Below are positions 17,720 through 27,217 of a stretch of DNA of 62,028 nt, in pieces. The notes under the pieces were generated by a model that saw only the letters and a program-made list of their open reading frames with translations, had not been told where the DNA came from and did no database searches. Location of the stretch: IMG/VR virus record IMGVR_UViG_3300036715_003821, positions 1-62,028 of that record; one strand, given 5' to 3'. Position numbers and translations under genes: made by a program. How positions within the stretch are numbered: the stretch's first letter is position 1; each line of letters begins with the position of its first letter. This DNA comes from a virus.

Positions 17720-18907
17720 TCAAATCTCGTATTGCATGTATGTATGATGGATATTACCACGACTGTCAAAAATAACATATCCTTTAAACTCATCATCATT
17801 GATCGCTGAGCAGTATAACTTTAATTCTGTATACTGAAGACCCAATTTTGAAAAGCTCACAGAAATTGGATACCAGTTTTCCTTTTTTGAACAATCTGAA
17901 TTTATAAATGCCGCAATATCTTTATTCTCTGAAGTATATTTGTTATAATCATTGTAAGGGGCAATTGCATAAATGTCTTGTGCAATTTCAGCTGTTTTAT
18001 TTGGTATATTGTCAGAAATTAATTTTTCAATCAAATCATCTAGTGAAATCTTATATTTTTCAAAAATAATTTTTGACTGCTTTTCTTTAACTTCATCTTT
18101 TGATAAATTCAATAACTCCCAAGTTGGGTCTGTGATTTGATAAAAAGATTTAACATATTTACGTTGCCTTGTTGAAAGTGGTGTTTCAATATCATAAACA
18201 TCCAAATATTTATAAAGATTTTCCTCAATATCCAACATGGCGGCGCTAAAAGCGTAACCATCTATGTCTTTTGTTTCATCCAAGAAATCCAAGGGTGTTT
18301 CAATTGGATCTCCAGACTGCAAATAAGTATATCCCAATTCTTCAAGAAGAGATTGTGTCTCACTTAATTTATTGGTTAACTTTAACATAGTTGGGATTTT
18401 TGAACCAAAACATTTTATCTGAATTAAACCATCAATCGGATCTATATTAAACGGAGTATATGCTTTGTTTTTATCCCATTCTGATTTTTCAAATAAAGTA
18501 ACGAAATAATCAAAATTATAAATATAAAAAGCAAAATAACACTCTTGAGGTTCGCATTTCTTTAAAGAAGTATCAACTTCTTCCTCTTTATTATCTTCTA
18601 ATTCTTTTTTAATTTTTTCTTTTTCTTTTTGTTTTTTGAAATCATTATTTGAAATCTCGGTAAAACCAAGTATTTTTAAATCAGATATTAGATCATGCAA
18701 ACTAATATCTGAATGAAAAATACCCTTATCATATCGGAAAGATTTTAAATCACTTAATATTTTAAAGATTTGTGGATATTTACCGCAAATATCTTCATCA
18801 AAAAAACCATCTTTTTCCCACTCAGTTTTTAAAGCAATTTTGAAGTAAGTGTTAAAAAAGCTGTTGGTAGATTTATCAGCATAAAAGCAGAAATCAGAAA
18901 TATTCAT
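17720..18907 (-). CDS. Hypothetical protein, 395 aa
   Basis: Not recognised. A mainly acidic protein with a charged linker near residues 88-115 ('KKELEDNKEEEVD'), which suggests two domains. No signal peptide, membrane segment or catalytic motif was seen. It follows the 178-aa gene by 7 bp, so they form a two-gene unit. Confidence 0.75.
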   Translation of the reverse strand: MNISDFCFYADKSTNSFFNTYFKIALKTEWEKDGFFDEDICGKYPQIFKILSDLKSFRYDKGIFHSDISLHDLISDLKILGFTEISNNDFKKQKEKEKIKKELEDNKEEEVDTSLKKCEPQECYFAFYIYNFDYFVTLFEKSEWDKNKAYTPFNIDPIDGLIQIKCFGSKIPTMLKLTNKLSETQSLLEELGYTYLQSGDPIETPLDFLDETKDIDGYAFSAAMLDIEENLYKYLDVYDIETPLSTRQRKYVKSFYQITDPTWELLNLSKDEVKEKQSKIIFEKYKISLDDLIEKLISDNIPNKTAEIAQDIYAIAPYNDYNKYTSENKDIAAFINSDCSKKENWYPISVSFSKLGLQYTELKLYCSAINDDEFKGYVIFDSRGNIHHTYMQYEI

Positions 18908-18914
18908 ATTATCC

Positions 18915-19451
18915 TTAAAGAATGATTTTTTTATTGTTAATTGTTAAATATTTACAATCACTTGGGTGAATGATAAAAGATCTAAATTTTGAAATGGGAA
19001 GGGTTTTTCGAATTTCATTTTTTACAAGTGTAAAAGATGAGTGATTTATTTGCTTGTAATTACCCTTAATAATAACTTTTTTACTTACTAAAGTGCCATA
19101 TATATGAAGGTTATTATTTGATTTGCAGATTCTCAAGCCGTTAATAATATTATTATCAACAATAACAGGCGAGTAATACTTATCAAGCTTGTCAACATTA
19201 GGGTTATTTAAAGACTCATGTAATGAATTTAAAATTTCCATTTTAGCAAAATATTGAACTGACTTGGCAGCAAAATTAACTTCTTGCAAAAGAGCAATTG
19301 ATTTTTTAATCATTGAAGAATATTTAATATTCAAAATGAAATTGTAATCAGAAACTTCATCATTTTTGTTTTTGTATTCTTTTAAGAATGCAAAAGTTGA
19401 AGATTTTGGCTTATCTACAAGTTGTGAAATAATTTTTGCACGAGTTTGCAT
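18915..19451 (-). CDS. Hypothetical protein, 178 aa
   Basis: Not recognised. N-terminal helices, then a repetitive beta-like stretch ('NNIINGLRICKSNNNLHIYG', 'KKVIIKGNYKQINHSSF'). The -10 element of the promoter ahead of it is only about 7 bp from the ATG, so its mRNA would have almost no leader. Confidence 0.7.
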   Translation of the reverse strand: MQTRAKIISQLVDKPKSSTFAFLKEYKNKNDEVSDYNFILNIKYSSMIKKSIALLQEVNFAAKSVQYFAKMEILNSLHESLNNPNVDKLDKYYSPVIVDNNIINGLRICKSNNNLHIYGTLVSKKVIIKGNYKQINHSSFTLVKNEIRKTLPISKFRSFIIHPSDCKYLTINNKKIIL

Positions 19452-19457
19452 GGTGTT

Positions 19458-19486
19458 ATCTTAACCATGCTCTTCGTCACTGTCAA
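19458..19486 (-). promoter_or_regulatory. Sigma70-type promoter, possibly giving a leaderless mRNA
   Basis: TTGACA at 19481-19486 (minus strand) and TAAGAT at 19458-19463, spacer 17 bp. The expected start of transcription falls on or next to the ATG at 19451. If the promoter is real, the message is leaderless or translation starts further inside. Confidence 0.55.
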
Positions 19487-19487
19487 G

Positions 19488-19649
19488 TCAGCTGGGAAGA
19501 AGTTTGCAACGCCCATTGCATGGACATTCTAACTCTAATTCGCCTTCCATTAAATCTTTTATATCATCCTTGTTATCCAAAGATATAGAAAGAATCATAT
19601 TGCATGAGACACACATCATTAAGAAGTAAAATTTCTCAGGAATCAACAT
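19488..19649 (-). CDS. Small cysteine-rich protein, 53 aa
   Basis: An open frame from ATG 19649 to TGA 19488. The product carries 'CVSC' near residue 13 and 'CPCNGRC' near residue 43, the spacing of a small zinc-ribbon or treble-clef protein. The cysteines make chance coding unlikely, but the ribosome site is weak. The stop codon lies against the -35 box of the next promoter, a layout seen several times here. Confidence 0.5.
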   Translation of the reverse strand: MLIPEKFYFLMMCVSCNMILSISLDNKDDIKDLMEGELELECPCNGRCKLLPS

Positions 19650-19700
19650 AAACTAATAGCAATAAATTAGCACTTAAAGAGATATATATTATCGGAGAAC

Positions 19701-22490
19701 ATGAAAATGTCAATTAAAAAAACAAGTGATGCCTACAGATTTTCAGAATTCCTATTAAAACTTGCGCAAACAAGCGGTTATGAAGAAGAGGATGATGAGA
19801 TTTTATCAGAAATAACAAGTTATATCTTACGCCTTGGTGAAAGCTTGGGAGGACAAGAAGATAAAGATATCGCAAGCATTTCTATTGGTCTTCAAATTAT
19901 AGCCGATGCTTATGAAAATGTTAAAAGAAATAATCTTCTTTTAGGTTCCTCATTCTTAAAAACATTTGCTGAAAATATCCTTGAATCCAAAGAAAAATTT
20001 GGAGACAATGAAGATATGATGGAAGCATTAGATGATATTTCTTATCTTGTTTTTGACAAAGAAATTAATGATGAATCTGATTTATCCGATTTAAACCAAA
20101 TTACATCTACCGATTCTTTGGTTGGAAAACAAGTTGCCAAACTTAAATCCATCTTAAAGAATGATGAAGCTTTGCAAAAAGCACTTACCCTATCCGCTGA
20201 AAGCTCTGCATTATCTTTGCAACTCGCTTCTGAAAAGAAACGTGGCAAGACTATGGAAGAACTTGTTCAAGAAGCTCAAAACAAAGAAGCGGGCATGGTT
20301 GCTGGCGTACAATCAGAAATGGATGAATTAACAAATCCAAGTCTTTCTGATGTTTCTTCTGTTGCAAATGATGAGGGTAAAGTTAACACAATAAGTATGG
20401 GTACCGCACAATCGTATAGCGGTAAGTTCACTGCTCGCGCTAAAAAAGAATTAGATACATTACGTAAAAGAATTCAACTTATCTCAGAACGCGGAAATGC
20501 AGTTAATAATGATCGTTTGCAAATAAAATTGCAAAATTTCATGGATTTAAAACAATCTGCTGATCAATTGGATGTTAAACTTCAAGAGTTAGCTAGTTTA
20601 GACTTAGCAGATACTGGAGATGCCAAGGAAAACCAAAGAAAGAAAAAAGATTTGGTTGAAAGAATCAGAGATATTAAACATGGCATGAGTCGCTTGTATA
20701 GTGTCAATAGATACTACAGAGATCAAAATGTTGATCAAAGCCTTTTAGGCATTCGCTTAACAGATGATCCATCTAGAAACAAAGAAACATTATCAGCAAT
20801 TATTGATAATATGGTTCAAGATATTGATAATGATCCTTCTTTTGTTGGTAAGTTGTCTGATGAAGATATTGTTGATCCACGATCAATGCCATCCTGGGAA
20901 AAAGAAGTTTCACCACCAAAAGAATTTTACTTAAAATGGCTTCGAGTCATGAAAGATAAACTTTTGGAAAATAAACCAGAAAATACCAAAATTGTTTATA
21001 ATATTTATCAAAAGATAAAAATGATTCTAAATGATAAAGGTATTGAAGTTTCAGTCGACCGTGGTGTTAAAAACTATTACATCAATGGAAACCCAACTGT
21101 ATTCTCATCCTTGGCTAAATTATCTCTTACTATGAATGATTACTTTGCAGGTAATGGACACTTTTATCTTCATGCAGTTGCTTATGCATTGTTTTCTTAT
21201 AAACAATCAAAGTCTGCAAATCCAAAGATTATCGCAGAATTAGAACGTAGATCAAAAGAAGTGAAAACACAAATTTCTGGAAAAATGAAAGATCGTGTTT
21301 TATTCTTACTTGAACGCAAAAAGTATCTTATTGAGATTATCAATGAAATGGCTGATAAAATCGAAAAAGGTCAACTTACAAGCTCACAACAATTTGATCA
21401 AATCAAGAAAAAAGAAACCAATTCAAGAGATGCGTTAAGCATTATCATTAATGAAATTGGTAGAATTAGCGCTGCTTTAAATTTCTTCCAACATGCTGTT
21501 AAACAAAATAAAGCTGTTTATGATATTTATAAAGAAATTGAAAAATCTTTTGAACAAGCTGGTGTGTCTACTAAATTCTTAACTTCTTCTTACGAAGAAA
21601 TGATGCCAGACTTAAAGTTATTTAATACTGATAAAGTAAAGATTGCTGAAATTGCAAAAAATCTAAACGACTACAATAAACAATTAGCTGAAGTTAGAAA
21701 TAAAATTGATAAAAAAGCTTCTGAAATGAAAGCTTTTAATAAATACATCTTGGGTGTAAATGAGCAGTCTTATATTTCTCCAGAACTTTTGGAACGTGTT
21801 GTTGAAGATGAGCAAGCTGGTGAAGAAGAATTCCAAAGATCATTGCAAAAAGCTTTGGATATGTTTGGTAAGAATGAAGCAGATCGTTTGCGTCAAAATA
21901 AAAATCCAAATGCTTTACTTACAGATAAAGTACAAACGGAAAGTACAACAAGTGTTGTTAAATATATTTTGGAAAATGCTGAAGTAGAAGAATCATTACG
22001 TACTGTAAGACACAATTTGGTTGACTTGCAATCTTCTATTAAAGCCATCCAAGAAAAAACAAACATCATTAAACAAAGAATTGAATCTGGTAAAATGGGC
22101 GCCTTCCAATATGAAGGTGAACTTGGTAAATCTATTCGAGAAAAAATCAACCTCAATAGAGGCAATGATGAAAATCAATTAAAACACCTTGAAGCTATGA
22201 ATAAAGAAAATAAAGAACTTTATAGATCTTGGACAGATGCAATGCGTAGTTTCGATAAAATTACAAAACGTATCGCAGCTTCAGTGCCAGGTAAAGATAT
22301 CAACACACAATCAATTGATAATTTAATTGGAAACTTTAATAGTTCCATCATCTTACTTCGTGGATATATAAACCAATTAGATACAATTATTCGTAAATAC
22401 AAAAAAGATTCTGCAAACTTTGAATCTAAAAACAAAGATGGAAAAAATGTATTTACATTCAACCCAGAATTACAAAAGATGGAGCGCTAA
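19701..22490 (+). CDS. Large helical/coiled-coil protein, 929 aa
   Basis: Not recognised by sequence. Rich in Lys, Glu, Asp and Gln, with long helical stretches and no membrane segment. A Ser/Thr/Gly-rich stretch near residues 190-245 separates an N-terminal helical domain from the long rod. The 4-nt GGAG site just before the ATG is strong. One of the few plus-strand genes, with a 149-aa partner 6 bp downstream. Strand switch and size suggest a late, virion-associated protein, but no family evidence supports this. Confidence 0.75.
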   Translation: MKMSIKKTSDAYRFSEFLLKLAQTSGYEEEDDEILSEITSYILRLGESLGGQEDKDIASISIGLQIIADAYENVKRNNLLLGSSFLKTFAENILESKEKFGDNEDMMEALDDISYLVFDKEINDESDLSDLNQITSTDSLVGKQVAKLKSILKNDEALQKALTLSAESSALSLQLASEKKRGKTMEELVQEAQNKEAGMVAGVQSEMDELTNPSLSDVSSVANDEGKVNTISMGTAQSYSGKFTARAKKELDTLRKRIQLISERGNAVNNDRLQIKLQNFMDLKQSADQLDVKLQELASLDLADTGDAKENQRKKKDLVERIRDIKHGMSRLYSVNRYYRDQNVDQSLLGIRLTDDPSRNKETLSAIIDNMVQDIDNDPSFVGKLSDEDIVDPRSMPSWEKEVSPPKEFYLKWLRVMKDKLLENKPENTKIVYNIYQKIKMILNDKGIEVSVDRGVKNYYINGNPTVFSSLAKLSLTMNDYFAGNGHFYLHAVAYALFSYKQSKSANPKIIAELERRSKEVKTQISGKMKDRVLFLLERKKYLIEIINEMADKIEKGQLTSSQQFDQIKKKETNSRDALSIIINEIGRISAALNFFQHAVKQNKAVYDIYKEIEKSFEQAGVSTKFLTSSYEEMMPDLKLFNTDKVKIAEIAKNLNDYNKQLAEVRNKIDKKASEMKAFNKYILGVNEQSYISPELLERVVEDEQAGEEEFQRSLQKALDMFGKNEADRLRQNKNPNALLTDKVQTESTTSVVKYILENAEVEESLRTVRHNLVDLQSSIKAIQEKTNIIKQRIESGKMGAFQYEGELGKSIREKINLNRGNDENQLKHLEAMNKENKELYRSWTDAMRSFDKITKRIAASVPGKDINTQSIDNLIGNFNSSIILLRGYINQLDTIIRKYKKDSANFESKNKDGKNVFTFNPELQKMER

Positions 22491-22496
22491 TATTTT

Positions 22497-22946
22497 ATGA
22501 AAAAAAACGCATTACAAGGTACCACACCAGATATTAGTGGCTTTCTTGGAGAAGAACCAGCTGTTGAAGTTGGTTCCTCCGAATTAAGCGCTTTAGCTAG
22601 TGAGCTTGACGCACAACAAAAAATCATGATGGAAATTGCATTCGCATTGCGTTCCATGGCTGAAGCTCAAGAGGAATTCTTATCCCTCACTGCTTCTATC
22701 AAAAATAAGCAACCAGAATCTGATGTAGAAGAACAAACACTCGCAAGTGACATGGGTATTACCAGTCTTGATTTGCAAGAAGCTCAAGCTATATTATCTT
22801 CTTTATTAGAAGGATCTCCAGAGCAGATTTCACAATTGCTAGGCGCAGTAGCTTCATTAAATGAAGAACTTGCAAACATGAGTGATCATGAAGAAAACCT
22901 AGAAATGGCAAAAGCTGCCGGAGCAGCTTTGGCAAAGAAATACTAA
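22497..22946 (+). CDS. Hypothetical helical protein, 149 aa
   Basis: Not recognised. Alanine-, glutamate- and leucine-rich, almost wholly helical ('LDAQQKIMMEIAFALRSMAE', 'LQEAQAILSSLLEG'). It follows the 929-aa gene by 6 bp, so they are one operon and may form a complex. Converges with the exonuclease gene in a 4-bp overlap. Confidence 0.75.
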   Translation: MKKNALQGTTPDISGFLGEEPAVEVGSSELSALASELDAQQKIMMEIAFALRSMAEAQEEFLSLTASIKNKQPESDVEEQTLASDMGITSLDLQEAQAILSSLLEGSPEQISQLLGAVASLNEELANMSDHEENLEMAKAAGAALAKKY

Positions 22947-23794
22947 GGAATATCTTTAAAGGTATCTACAAATCGACTCCATGACTTATCATTTGTTATG
23001 GAGTCGAATTTCATTTCATTGAATCTTTGTTTTAATGCATCAAAATCCTTTTGACCATCAAAGAACTCCAACTCATCTTCATTGATTTGCGGTATCTTAA
23101 TAAGACTTAAATTCCTGTTGAATTTTTCCTTATTCTTATCATCATTTATAAATGCCTCAAAAGCTTTTGGATCAGAGATGATTTTCAAAGCTTTTGCTTT
23201 TGATAAAAGTCCCTCAATATTATCCGTTTTATCTCCAACCAAAGCTTTATGTGCAACATAATGATATTCTGGAGCAACCATGTATTCTTTTTTAATTGGG
23301 TTGTAAATCTTACACTTTAAACCTTCTTGCAAAAGCTGCGTGAAGTCTGAGTCATTACTGATAATCGTTACATCATCATTTGGTAGGTCACGACAAATAT
23401 AAGCAATAACATCATCACACTCATAGTTTTTTGCTTTGTATTGTCTAACAGGTAATAACTTCAATAAATCAATAACAATTCTTTTTTGTCTATGAAAATT
23501 TTCATTATCAATTCTTTTCTTTTCATCACCTGTTTTGATAATTCGATTTGCTTTGTATTCTGGGTATAGGTCATACCTAAATTGTGGATGACCTTCCAAT
23601 ACAAAACAAATAAGATTCGGATCAAATTGCTCAACAATAGCTCTAAAACTTCTAAAGAAGTTATAAACCATTGTGAAATCTTCTGTTTGCTCTTCTTTCG
23701 CTTCTTCTTCTACTTCTTTTTTCTTAAAATCAAAAGAAATATTTGCTCTGCGCATTTGATTGTGCGCATCAATGATAAGAACTTTATCTTTCAT
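22943..23794 (-). CDS. 5'-3' exonuclease / RNase H (FEN family)
   Basis: A 283-aa FEN-type nuclease: 'LIIDAHNQMRR' at the N-terminus, 'YECDDVIAYI' and 'IISNDSDFTQLL' supply the acidic metal ligands, and 'ALVGDKTDNIEGL' is the helix-three-turn-helix DNA-binding loop. T4 RNase H and T5 D15 are relatives; they remove RNA primers from lagging strands. An acidic insert (residues 25-40, 'KKKEVEEEAKEEQTED') is unusual. Overlaps the lipoprotein gene by 4 nt. Confidence 0.88.
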   Translation of the reverse strand: MKDKVLIIDAHNQMRRANISFDFKKKEVEEEAKEEQTEDFTMVYNFFRSFRAIVEQFDPNLICFVLEGHPQFRYDLYPEYKANRIIKTGDEKKRIDNENFHRQKRIVIDLLKLLPVRQYKAKNYECDDVIAYICRDLPNDDVTIISNDSDFTQLLQEGLKCKIYNPIKKEYMVAPEYHYVAHKALVGDKTDNIEGLLSKAKALKIISDPKAFEAFINDDKNKEKFNRNLSLIKIPQINEDELEFFDGQKDFDALKQRFNEMKFDSITNDKSWSRFVDTFKDIP

Positions 23795-24360
23795 AGGTCC
23801 ACTTTAAATGTCTTATAGATTGTATATGTTAAGTCTTCAAACGCTGGGCTATCACTTTTGGTTGAAAAGGAAAGTACATACAAGTAACCCTTATCTGCAC
23901 CAACGTATTGCATGATTCTACGATCATCTTTTCTTGAAGATAAACGCTTAGTGTCATTTCCATCAATTTGCGCAAGCAACATATCTGTTGCGCCCAAATC
24001 ACGAACATCTTGAATGCCCTCATCAATAACATCATCAACAGTACGGTTATTTTGCTTTTCCATAACAACAGAAAACAAAACATCACTATCCAAAATATGA
24101 ATAACATAAAAATTAGATAGCTTGTCTGTATCCACAGGAAGTTTTACCTCCCAGGGACCTTCTTCCACAGTAACCCACGGAGTGAGCTTTAAATCGGTTG
24201 TAGTGAGTTTTGGCGCAGGTGGCTGGGTAGGTGGGCTAGCATCCGTTTGAACCGCCACAGAGGGTTGCGGAGGCAGCGGAGGGGCTGGTTGGGAAGTGCC
24301 TTGACACCCACTGTTGCATCCCAAAAGAAACAAAGAAACAAACAAAGCCTTGTAATTCAT
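23791..24360 (-). CDS. Lipoprotein, 189 aa
   Basis: Signal peptide with lipobox 'SLFLLGC'. A long Pro/Gln/Ala linker ('PAPPLPPQPSV') follows, then a globular domain of about 125 residues. Linker and lipobox suggest a domain held away from the membrane by a flexible stalk in a Gram-negative envelope, perhaps for superinfection exclusion (inference). I choose the ATG at 24360 because AGAGGT lies 4 nt upstream; a longer frame has no such site. Confidence 0.8.
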   Translation of the reverse strand: MNYKALFVSLFLLGCNSGCQGTSQPAPPLPPQPSVAVQTDASPPTQPPAPKLTTTDLKLTPWVTVEEGPWEVKLPVDTDKLSNFYVIHILDSDVLFSVVMEKQNNRTVDDVIDEGIQDVRDLGATDMLLAQIDGNDTKRLSSRKDDRRIMQYVGADKGYLYVLSFSTKSDSPAFEDLTYTIYKTFKVDL

Positions 24361-24456
24361 ATAACCTCTAAAGTGTGATTTCAAAATTCTTAATAGCTTA
24401 AAAAATAGCTAGATTTTTTTTTTGTTTAAATTAAATAAATATCAATTGATTTATTA

Positions 24457-25303
24457 TTATTTTCGACTCGTTAATACATCTGGGATGTAATGTACAAAAT
24501 CAGAATGCTTACGCTTGTCTTTAAAAGAACTATCCACCATGGAAGGGTCTGTATTCGACAAATGCGTCATTGGAGTGTAAGCCCCCATGTAAGACCCGCA
24601 AGCCCATCGCATCTTCTCCCGATAAAGAAGCATCATTAAATGGATGATGGTGAGAATCAAAACAAATAGGTATATTTGTACTTTTGTAAATTTCAAATAA
24701 ATCTTTTACGTTATAACTTAACTCATCATTTTCAAGAGTTAATCGTTTACGAATATTATCTGGTAATTCATTAATAGAAGAACATAATATTTTTTTGTCA
24801 CGCACACCCCCGTGAATATTGATGGAGTAATAAGGACTTTCATCAAGACCCATTTTATCAAAAATCCAAGCATGATGTTTTAGTTGCTTAATAGAATTTT
24901 TAATTACATTTGGATTTAATGAAGATAATACAACAAATTGACTTGGGTACGTTGTAACTCTCATTTGATGAATTTTGAATTTATCACCAATTTTTTTAAT
25001 TGTTTTGAAATTTACTCATCTTCAAGAAGGTCTTTTTCAAAATCGCAAAGTGGAAATAAATTAGATGAAACACGCATTGAACGTATTCCATCTTTAATAA
25101 TTACATCTTTAATAATTACATCTAAACATTTTTCAAAAGATAAAATATCATGTAACCATGTAGATAGTATTTTATCTTTTGAGTATTTACCTAAAATTAT
25201 ATTTCCCAAACTGTAAAGATTTTTCATCCATAGCATAGATGTATTCAATACTACCCTCTCGTTTTTTCTTAGGGACCATGTACTGACAACACAAACCAAT
25301 CAT
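24457..25303 (-). pseudogene. uvsE: Broken UV damage endonuclease (UvdE/UvsE)
   Basis: UvdE similarity runs in order through three frame changes. The start 'MIGLCCQYMVPKKKREGS' (ATG 25303) ends at TAA 25187. From about 25191 a second frame gives 'GKYSKDKIL' and 'MRVSSNLFPL' and stops at 25012. A third frame from about 25015 gives 'THQ'-like 'IHQMRVTTYPSQFV', 'YYSINIHGG' and 'RLTLENDELSYN'. The end 'MTHLSNTDPSM...KHSDFVHYIP' is again shifted (about 24597) and stops at 24457, about 50 residues short of the usual C-terminus. A 15-bp tandem duplication duplicates VIIKD. The gene is inactive as read. Confidence 0.8.
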
Positions 25304-25321
25304 AATAAAATTCTTTCAAAA

Positions 25322-25347
25322 GAAAAACCCCTGATAAACAGGGGGTT
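25322..25347 (-). terminator. Intrinsic terminator
   Basis: On the minus strand CCCCTG-TTTAT-CAGGGG is followed by TTTTTC. It closes the operon ending with the gene at 25371-25733 and separates it from broken uvsE. Confidence 0.85.
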
Positions 25348-25370
25348 GTGTTAACACTAGATTCTTGATT

Positions 25371-25733
25371 TCAATCAATGTCATCATCATCTGATAGCAA
25401 GTTGCTATCTAGCTTTGCTTTAATCATAGCATTGACTTGCTCCATTACTTCAGGTGATACCGTTTTTTTATTGCTTTTCTTAACAGAAGTACGCAGACGA
25501 ATACCTCCATTTGCGCCTGGCGTAATGGTCCATACATCATCATGTTTGAAATAAAGACGAACCGTTGGGTCAATAAGACGCATATTGGACTTATCAAGAT
25601 TAAGACTGGCTCCAATAATTTGCAGCATTTCCTCAACCTTCATTGTTTTGTCACGATTTGGATCTGGCAAATTACCTTCGATAATATCAAATACCTTGGA
25701 TAAAGAGTCTATTACTTTTTGTTTGGTTGACAT
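25371..25733 (-). CDS. Hypothetical protein, 120 aa
   Basis: Not recognised. A small soluble protein with a central segment 'DPTVRLYFKHDDVWTITPGA' and an acidic C-terminus (SDDDDID). Last gene before a terminator; the upstream neighbour ends 2 bp before its start. Confidence 0.7.
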   Translation of the reverse strand: MSTKQKVIDSLSKVFDIIEGNLPDPNRDKTMKVEEMLQIIGASLNLDKSNMRLIDPTVRLYFKHDDVWTITPGANGGIRLRTSVKKSNKKTVSPEVMEQVNAMIKAKLDSNLLSDDDDID

Positions 25734-25735
25734 AT

Positions 25736-26071
25736 TCAGTTCTTTTCTTTTTTTGTTTTTGTGGAGAGTAATTCTTCAGTGGGTAAAAGCGATTCTTGTG
25801 TGGGACCTGTGAAAAAAGTCATTTTTATTTTATCCAACATATCTAATTCATTTGTACAACCAGTGTTAAGTGTGTTTTTTATATTTGTTTGCAATTCTTG
25901 CAATAAAATATTCGCCTCCCAATTCATGGATTGAAGCAAACCGAGGAGCATAGATGATTTATTGATATATTCAATATTACCATCTTGCTTTGGAAGGGCT
26001 TCCAACTCTTCAGATAGTTTCTTAACTTGTTCAAGTAGATTGGTTACCATTTTTAGATCAATGTTTGACAT
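25736..26071 (-). CDS. Hypothetical helical protein, 111 aa
   Basis: Not recognised. N-terminal coiled-coil-like helix ('LLEQVKKLSEELEAL') and a Lys-rich tail. Three bp separate it from the kinase-like gene upstream, so it is co-transcribed. Confidence 0.65.
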   Translation of the reverse strand: MSNIDLKMVTNLLEQVKKLSEELEALPKQDGNIEYINKSSMLLGLLQSMNWEANILLQELQTNIKNTLNTGCTNELDMLDKIKMTFFTGPTQESLLPTEELLSTKTKKEKN

Positions 26072-26074
26072 ATT

Positions 26075-26644
26075 TCATTCCTTTATTTTCACCCTGTCAA
26101 TATCAATTAATTTGTAATTTGCGCCAAACCGCATAATATTATTTGCGGATAAATCCACGTGTTGGATTGGGCATTTTTTTAATGATTCAATGAAGTCGTA
26201 TACCTTTTTGGTATTAAATTTCAGATAACTAAATTCTTTTACAATTTCTTTATAATTTTCTGGAAAATTATCCCCTCGTAGTAATGCATGAAATAACTTA
26301 CGTTCATCAGAATTTAACTCTTGACCCTTATTCATGGTGTAACAAAAAATGTAATACTTTTGTTTTACTTTTTCGCCATCAAAAATAAAGTCCCTAAAGC
26401 CAGACTCCAACTCTTTGAAAGAGTTGATTTTCACAAATCCATTTGGATTATTTTCCATAATGTATTGAATGGACTTTTTTACTGTATCATATCTTTTATC
26501 AATATTTGAATCATAATCATAGAAAAAAGATATTTTTACAACCTTACCGAATTCATCCAAGTAAGCATCACCATCTAAACCATAGCCTAATCTTTTTATA
26601 AGGTTAAATGGTTCTTTATACTTTTGAAAAGTTTCAGTTCGCAT
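26075..26644 (-). CDS. Protein-kinase-fold protein, 189 aa
   Basis: A small kinase-like protein: glycine-rich loop 'RLGYGLDGDAYLDEFG' near residue 18, lysine strand 'KVVKIS', catalytic loop 'HVDLSANNIMRF' near residue 161 and metal site 'LIDIDR' near residue 179. The order matches eukaryotic-type kinases (K, HxDxxxxN, D), shortened to under 200 residues. It could modify host or phage proteins, or small molecules as aminoglycoside-kinase relatives do. Related to the partial gene at 1-248. Confidence 0.7.
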   Translation of the reverse strand: MRTETFQKYKEPFNLIKRLGYGLDGDAYLDEFGKVVKISFFYDYDSNIDKRYDTVKKSIQYIMENNPNGFVKINSFKELESGFRDFIFDGEKVKQKYYIFCYTMNKGQELNSDERKLFHALLRGDNFPENYKEIVKEFSYLKFNTKKVYDFIESLKKCPIQHVDLSANNIMRFGANYKLIDIDRVKIKE

Positions 26645-26831
26645 CGCTTACCCAAGATGTGTCAATTTTGTGCATCATGTATGTATCAAATTCAAAATCT
26701 GATACGCCATATTTGTCAAGTGTTTTAAAGTACTTCTCTATGTAAAAAAAACAATCTTCCTGGCAAGCGTGGAATGCAATTAAATACTGAAGTTTGTAAA
26801 GATCTTTTGAAATAATATCAAAGACATTCAT
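26634..26831 (-). CDS. Small hypothetical protein, 65 aa
   Basis: Not recognised. Rich in aromatic residues and acidic ('FHACQEDCFFYIEKYFKTLD'). It overlaps the kinase-like gene by 11 nt and follows the deaminase gene by 2 bp, so it belongs to the same operon. Confidence 0.6.
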   Translation of the reverse strand: MNVFDIISKDLYKLQYLIAFHACQEDCFFYIEKYFKTLDKYGVSDFEFDTYMMHKIDTSWVSDAN

Positions 26832-26833
26832 AA

Positions 26834-27217
26834 TTATCTCAGGTTGTAAACTCGGTCAACATCATTTTCAACAGACCAAACACCATATTGCTCAGCATTG
26901 ACTGTATAATAAACCTTATGTACCTTTTTTGTTACAATGAACTTAGAGCAATTATGACATGGACGTGCCATTCCATAACTACCATCAGCTTTTACTCGGG
27001 CAACAAAAATTGTGGAACCAACATCACACTTTTTAAGAAGTCGATATTCAGAATGAATCAATCTGTTTGGTGAAATGGAGGGCGAATTTACAGCAAAAAC
27101 ATGCGCTCCATCATTACGAATACCAACAGAACCAAGAAAAAATGTACGATTATCATGTTTACACGTAGCTTTTTGAGCAGCTATTTTAAAGAAACTTCGA
27201 ATCTTAGCGATGTTCAT
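26834..27217 (-). CDS. Cytidine/deoxycytidylate deaminase-like protein
   Basis: A 127-aa zinc deaminase-fold protein: 'RLIHSEYRLLKK' (H-S-E in place of H/C-A-E) near residue 55 and 'ARPCHNCSKFI' (P-C-x-x-C) near residue 84. With thymidylate synthase and DHFR in the window, a dCMP-to-dUMP role for dTTP supply is plausible; length also allows other CDA-fold deaminases. Overlaps the lipoprotein gene by 14 nt. Confidence 0.75.
   Translation of the reverse strand: MNIAKIRSFFKIAAQKATCKHDNRTFFLGSVGIRNDGAHVFAVNSPSISPNRLIHSEYRLLKKCDVGSTIFVARVKADGSYGMARPCHNCSKFIVTKKVHKVYYTVNAEQYGVWSVENDVDRVYNLR

Noticed and set aside
24530-24964. A complete short UvdE gene
   Set aside because: Similarity goes on both sides in other frames, so it is the middle of a broken gene and not a full protein.
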